A stretch of DNA of 64,000 nucleotides from Beroe forskalii (Eukaryota; Ctenophora; Nuda; Beroida; Beroidae), in NCBI GenBank assembly GCA_011033025.1, contig WFMF01000100.1, positions 422,090-486,089 of the forward strand, written 5' to 3'. The notes below the pieces were generated by a model. The model was not told the origin of the DNA and ran no database searches. It saw nothing but the letters and a program-made list of their open reading frames with translations. The translations under genes were made by a program, and so were the position numbers. Numbering within the stretch: the first letter of the stretch is position 1; each line of letters opens with the position of its first letter. This document shows, piece after piece, positions 60,833 to 64,000 of this stretch.

Positions 60833-60938
60833 AAATGAACCTGTGTGTTGAGATTCTTGTGTATAAATTGTCATTTCTACAAACCATAAGGGCATTTAAT
60901 TCACATTTTGATATACAGTCTATCTTTGATAGTTGTTT

Positions 60939-62082
60939 TCACATATAGGGGAACAGCCTTGTTTCCAAAGGCCAGATAAGTTCTTGGTCTAGCACAACAT
61001 CTAATGGATGAGTATATTTTGCCAAATAGTTAGGAACTCCAAGCAATTCCTTATCACTGATGACATGTTCTAATATCTCCTCAACTGAAAGTAAATCAAA
61101 TTGTTAACTAGAAATAAAATTATATGCCTTTACAGATCATGAGATATAAGTAAGTATACTATAATAATAAGTGTACTCAGCTATGAATGCAATGTTATGC
61201 AATATACTAACATTAGTAATACTATCAAACCATTATTGATTTGTATAGAATATGTAGGTAATATTATTGGTTATTATTGACTAATTACAGGACTATTGAT
61301 ATAGATCTAATATCTTACCAACAATAAGCTGAGTTTGGGATGTTACAACTGATTCACACCGTGCTTTGTAGTTCACTTTTGGAACATTCTGATTCACATA
61401 TTCTGACAATGACACAATCTGCTTGATGACATTGACAATAACCTAGGGGTAATCTCAACATAAAAGCATTACAAGTTTTGATATCAATTATTCTTACGAT
61501 TATAAGCATTTGTCACATTGATTAGTGGTGGAAGAACAACACCAGTACATTGGTTTTATTATCAAATGTGATAATATGAGAAAACAATAAATAGGTTTTA
61601 AAAATATTAGGCTGTGTTTTCACCTGTGCAATAGAATCACTTGTCTCATGTTTCTGCTCCAGAGGACGAATGGGTAAGCAAATATCAGCCCATCCATGTT
61701 GGAACAATCGAGATGGCACATTTTCAGAAAATGATAGGATTTTGGTTTCAGTAAAGGAACTAAAAGTATTTCCATTGATCATTTCTGACAGAAGTAACAT
61801 TATAATTTCCTGAGAAGTTTCAAGACATATCAATGCATGTAGATTATACATCATCAAAACTCCTGTTGGGGCCTCTTGAGACAACTGAGTTTGTCCATTC
61901 TTCAAGAATTTGTCAAAGGCTGTTCCAACAGCTTTCTTATCTTTCTTTTCCAGACCAGATGCCATCTTTGCCACAATGAAAATCCTGTGAATCATTCCCT
62001 TCTTATTTCCAGCCCTGAGCTTTTCCATTGCTACATCAAGCAAAGAAAGGCGAGTAGATTCATAGGCATCAATTTGCGACAT
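60939..62082 (-). CDS. TEX47: TEX47-like protein (3 exons, 242 aa)
   Basis: Exons 62082-61624 (ATG, MSQIDAYEST), 61442-61319 and 61084-60939 (stop TGA). Introns are GT-AG with phases 0 and 1, all consistent. Motifs: IHRIFIVAKMASG, then APTGVLMMYNLHALICLETS, KILSFSENVPSRLF and LPIRPLEQ. A C-terminal LGVPNYLAKYTHPLDVVLD ends in WPLETRLFP. The order 'PTG-L-Y----ICLE-S...NIPSRLF' and the size match TEX47 (testis-expressed 47), whose fold resembles BLUF-type domains. Its function is unknown. An upstream start in the same frame at 62127 uses a non-ATG codon, so 62082 is preferred. The 3' ends of this gene and the fusogen-like gene converge 107 bases apart. Confidence 0.6.
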
Positions 62083-62780
62083 TGTCTTGAATATGCTATA
62101 AGTAAGGAGGTTTTTATTTGAATTCAAGTTGGATCCCTACTTAGCTAATGGTATACGGGTTACAAAAATCAATAAAATACAAATTATCTACCTATATGTT
62201 TTCCTCTTAAGGTATAAAACTTACAAAGATCAATTACAAATAAGCCTATTTTGACACCATTATCCTAAATGTTTTGCACTACTTATCACAACCACAATAT
62301 GAAATCTGGCGATCAAGTTTGTAGTGATCTTCAATAATGATTTGAGTTACAGCACCAATGATTAAATATATTTACAGATGTGATTTTCAATTATGTGTGA
62401 TAATTTCAAAAATAAAATAGAAATAAAATAAAAATAAAATAGGTAATTATTTCGATGAAATACATAAACACTCTTGTCCACAAAATGTCAATGTTTCATT
62501 AAACAGTATGCTGGATCTTCCAGCCCATGTCATCTAAACATTATCACTGAAAAATAAATAACAAATTCAATGCATTACAATTTCAATGCATATTTGTAAA
62601 ATTGTTGTATTTTTCATTGCAAGTGATGTGAAAATTGTTCATATTTTACTTATAATTGAAAGTGATGATAAAAATAAAGTTTTCTTTTTTAATTTTTTAA
62701 TTGACTATGGTAATGGTGTAGCAAATTTTTATGCTCTACATATTTTCAGATTTTTATTTGTCGTAAATGTCGTATGATGT
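62083..62780. other. AT-rich upstream region of TEX47-like gene
   Basis: No exon, repeat or RNA gene recognised; an AAATAAAATAGAAATAAAATA low-complexity run is at about 62410-62440. Confidence 0.4.
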
Positions 62781-62904
62781 ATGACTCGCTGGCGTCAGCG
62801 GCTGGAATCAGCGCCGCGCGCGGCGCTGATTCTCGAAAGTGTGAGGGTCCGTCAACACCAGACAAATTTTTATTTATTTATTTTTTTTCAATAGAGAATG
62901 CATA

Positions 62905-62990
62905 ATTGCCCTAACCAGTGCCCTGGTTACGCACATAGAGTGCGCGGCAAGCCCTTATAAACACCCCTGGCTTGGTTAGGGGAAATATTT
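62905..62990. repeat. GC-rich short element, 'TAACCAGGGC' family (inverted relative to 26600)
   Basis: CCTAACCAGTGCCCTGGTTACGC, then GAGTGCGCGGCAAGCCC and CTTGGTTAGGGG. Both ends carry CCTAACCA, inverted to each other, around a roughly 75-base core. Confidence 0.5.
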
Positions 62991-63354
62991 AACCTTGATG
63001 ACAAATGAGAATTATGATAAACAGTTGTCTCAGTTTTGCCTAAAAACTCGCGAAGGCTTTCGTGTTTATCCAACCAGCTTTGTTAACATGTGTACTCATG
63101 CAACTGTGTGCATGGTTGTCTTACGTTGTATTCACCTATTCAGGTGCTTATACGCGCGGCGCGGCCTACGGTTGTCAGGCGTTGCCTGACCCCCTCGCGC
63201 GCGCGAAGCGCGCGCGCCACGACTCGCAGAGTCGTAAATAAATTTAAAATTTTAAATAATGGGTCTGACGACGTCAGACAAGCCTACGGCTAATTTGAAA
63301 AGGGACGACGCGGACGACGCGCCGCGCGCGCAGCTCAGGCCGCTGCAGCTGCAC

Positions 63355-63410
63355 GCTGGTTAAAGCAGGCAAGCGCACAGAGTGCGCAGCGCAAAGCCCC
63401 TGGTTTGTGG
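63355..63410. repeat. Diverged member of the same GC-rich family
   Basis: GCTGGTTAAAGCAGGCAAGCGC, AGAGTGCGCAGCGCAAAGCC and CCTGGTTTGTGGTTA follow the order of the 26600 element with substitutions. Confidence 0.35.
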
Positions 63411-63453
63411 TTAATTATGGTAAGGTGTTGTCTGACGTTGGCAGACTGGTATG

Positions 63454-63690
63454 TGTCCCATATAACTCTGGCTGAGTGACGTCACAGACCTAAGAACAAT
63501 TTTTCTGTATCCTAAACCTAACCATGACCCTAACCAAAACCCTAACCTTAATCCTAACCCTAACCCTAACAAATCCTGACCCTAATCGTGACCCTTACCC
63601 TAGTCCTTAAAGCGCTAGGTGCGCTTAACTATATTTTTCTGACTGACGTCATTATCATAGATAATGAAGAGCCAGGAGTTATATGGGACA
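63454..63690. mobile_element. Hairpin element enclosing telomere-like repeats
   Basis: The left end TGTCCCATATAACTCTGGCT is the reverse complement of the right end AGCCAGGAGTTATATGGGAC, with one change. Inner flanks also mirror (GTGACGTCA / TGACGTCA). Further out, GTTGTCTGACGTTGGCAGAC (63427) mirrors 63691-63730 loosely. Between the arms, at 63515-63605, are diverged CCCTAA repeats. Confidence 0.55.
63515..63605. repeat. Interstitial telomere-like (CCCTAA)n
   Basis: About 14 units of CCCTAA/CCTAAC with changes (ACCATG, CTTAATC). The animal telomere unit TTAGGG is recognisable on the minus strand. It lies inside a hairpin element, so it is probably not a chromosome end. Confidence 0.65.
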
Positions 63691-63734
63691 CTAGCCGGCA
63701 GACTCTCTCGAGAATCATTGTCAGACGTTGTCTG

Positions 63735-64000
63735 TCCCCTGTTAGTGATAGGGTCCTCTGTTAACTTGATAGTGTCCTCTGTTAGTGATAGTTTCCTCTG
63801 TTAACTCGATAGTGTCCCCTGTTAGTGATAGGGTCCTCTGTTAACTTGTTAGTGTCCCCTGTTAGTGATAGGGTCCTCTGTTAACTTGATAGTGTCCCTG
63901 TTAGTGATAGGGTCCTCTGTTAACTTGATAGTGTCCCCTGTTAGTGATAGGGTCCTCTGTTAACTTGAGAGTGTCCCCTGTTAGTGATAGTGTCTCTGTT
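63735..64000. repeat. 40-bp tandem repeat running off the window
   Basis: Seven or so units of 'GTGTCCCCTGTTAGTGATAG' plus 'GGTCCTCTGTTAACTTGATA', nearly identical. It reaches the last base, so its full length is unknown. Confidence 0.9.

Noticed and set aside
63515-63605. True chromosome end (telomere)
   Set aside because: The repeats are degenerate, short, enclosed in an inverted-repeat element, and followed by other sequence.

Overview
This is a eukaryotic window from an animal nuclear genome. It is AT-rich, its genes are split by short GT-AG introns, and the families present are animal or ciliary ones (Delta/DSL ligand, XRRA1, STPG1, TEX47, VWA3, CCDC34, NDUFC2, ABCC). LINEs, a Penelope-like element, hAT/MITE elements and satellites are common, which suggests an invertebrate. 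I cannot name the species. One gene resembles the EFF-1/AFF-1 cell-cell fusogens, which have been reported from nematodes, some arthropods, ctenophores, amphioxus and a protist; that weakly favours such a lineage. Family names rest on my reading of motifs, without database searches.

Layout. 1-9.5 kb: a zinc-ribbon gene of unknown function (+, 1.8-3.8 kb), a long gene-poor stretch, then a short DSL-domain (Delta-like) gene (+, 8.4-9.5 kb). 9.8-15.4 kb: three minus-strand genes, VWA3-like, CCDC34-like and NDUFC2-like. 18-25 kb: a PAN/CCP cell-surface gene (+) and an intronless ABCC (MRP-type) full transporter (-). 25-42 kb is repeat country: a SINE-sized insertion with a 12-bp target duplication, a palindromic MITE, a 1.16-kb hAT-type element with a perfect 8-bp target duplication, a nearly full-length two-ORF LINE nested in an older LINE, and a 57-bp satellite.

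42-61 kb is the most interesting part. A minus-strand XRRA1 gene is tandemly duplicated (copy A 41.9-52.3 kb, copy B 53.0-55.7 kb). Head-to-head with each copy lies the same signal-peptide first exon on the plus strand. From the copy-B side, that exon splices in phase to three exons at 58.8-60.8 kb, giving a 563-residue type I membrane protein with exactly 16 ectodomain cysteines. This is the size and cysteine count of the EFF-1/AFF-1 family. STPG1 lies nested on the opposite strand in its first intron. Copy A of XRRA1 carries a 5-kb LINE and a 2.1-kb Penelope-like element that copy B lacks, so B preserves both empty sites. A TEX47-like gene (-) follows.

A recurring theme is the RFX 'X-box' (GTTGCT-n-GGCAAC type). 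It sits on the start codon of both duplicated first exons, recurs near STPG1 and inside XRRA1, and is the core of each roughly 57-bp unit of the satellite at 39.4-41.7 kb. RFX factors switch on ciliary genes, and several genes here (VWA3, CCDC34, XRRA1, STPG1, TEX47) are known or suspected cilium/sperm genes. The end of the window holds GC-rich short elements, a hairpin element with telomere-like CCCTAA repeats, and a 40-bp tandem repeat that runs off the edge.
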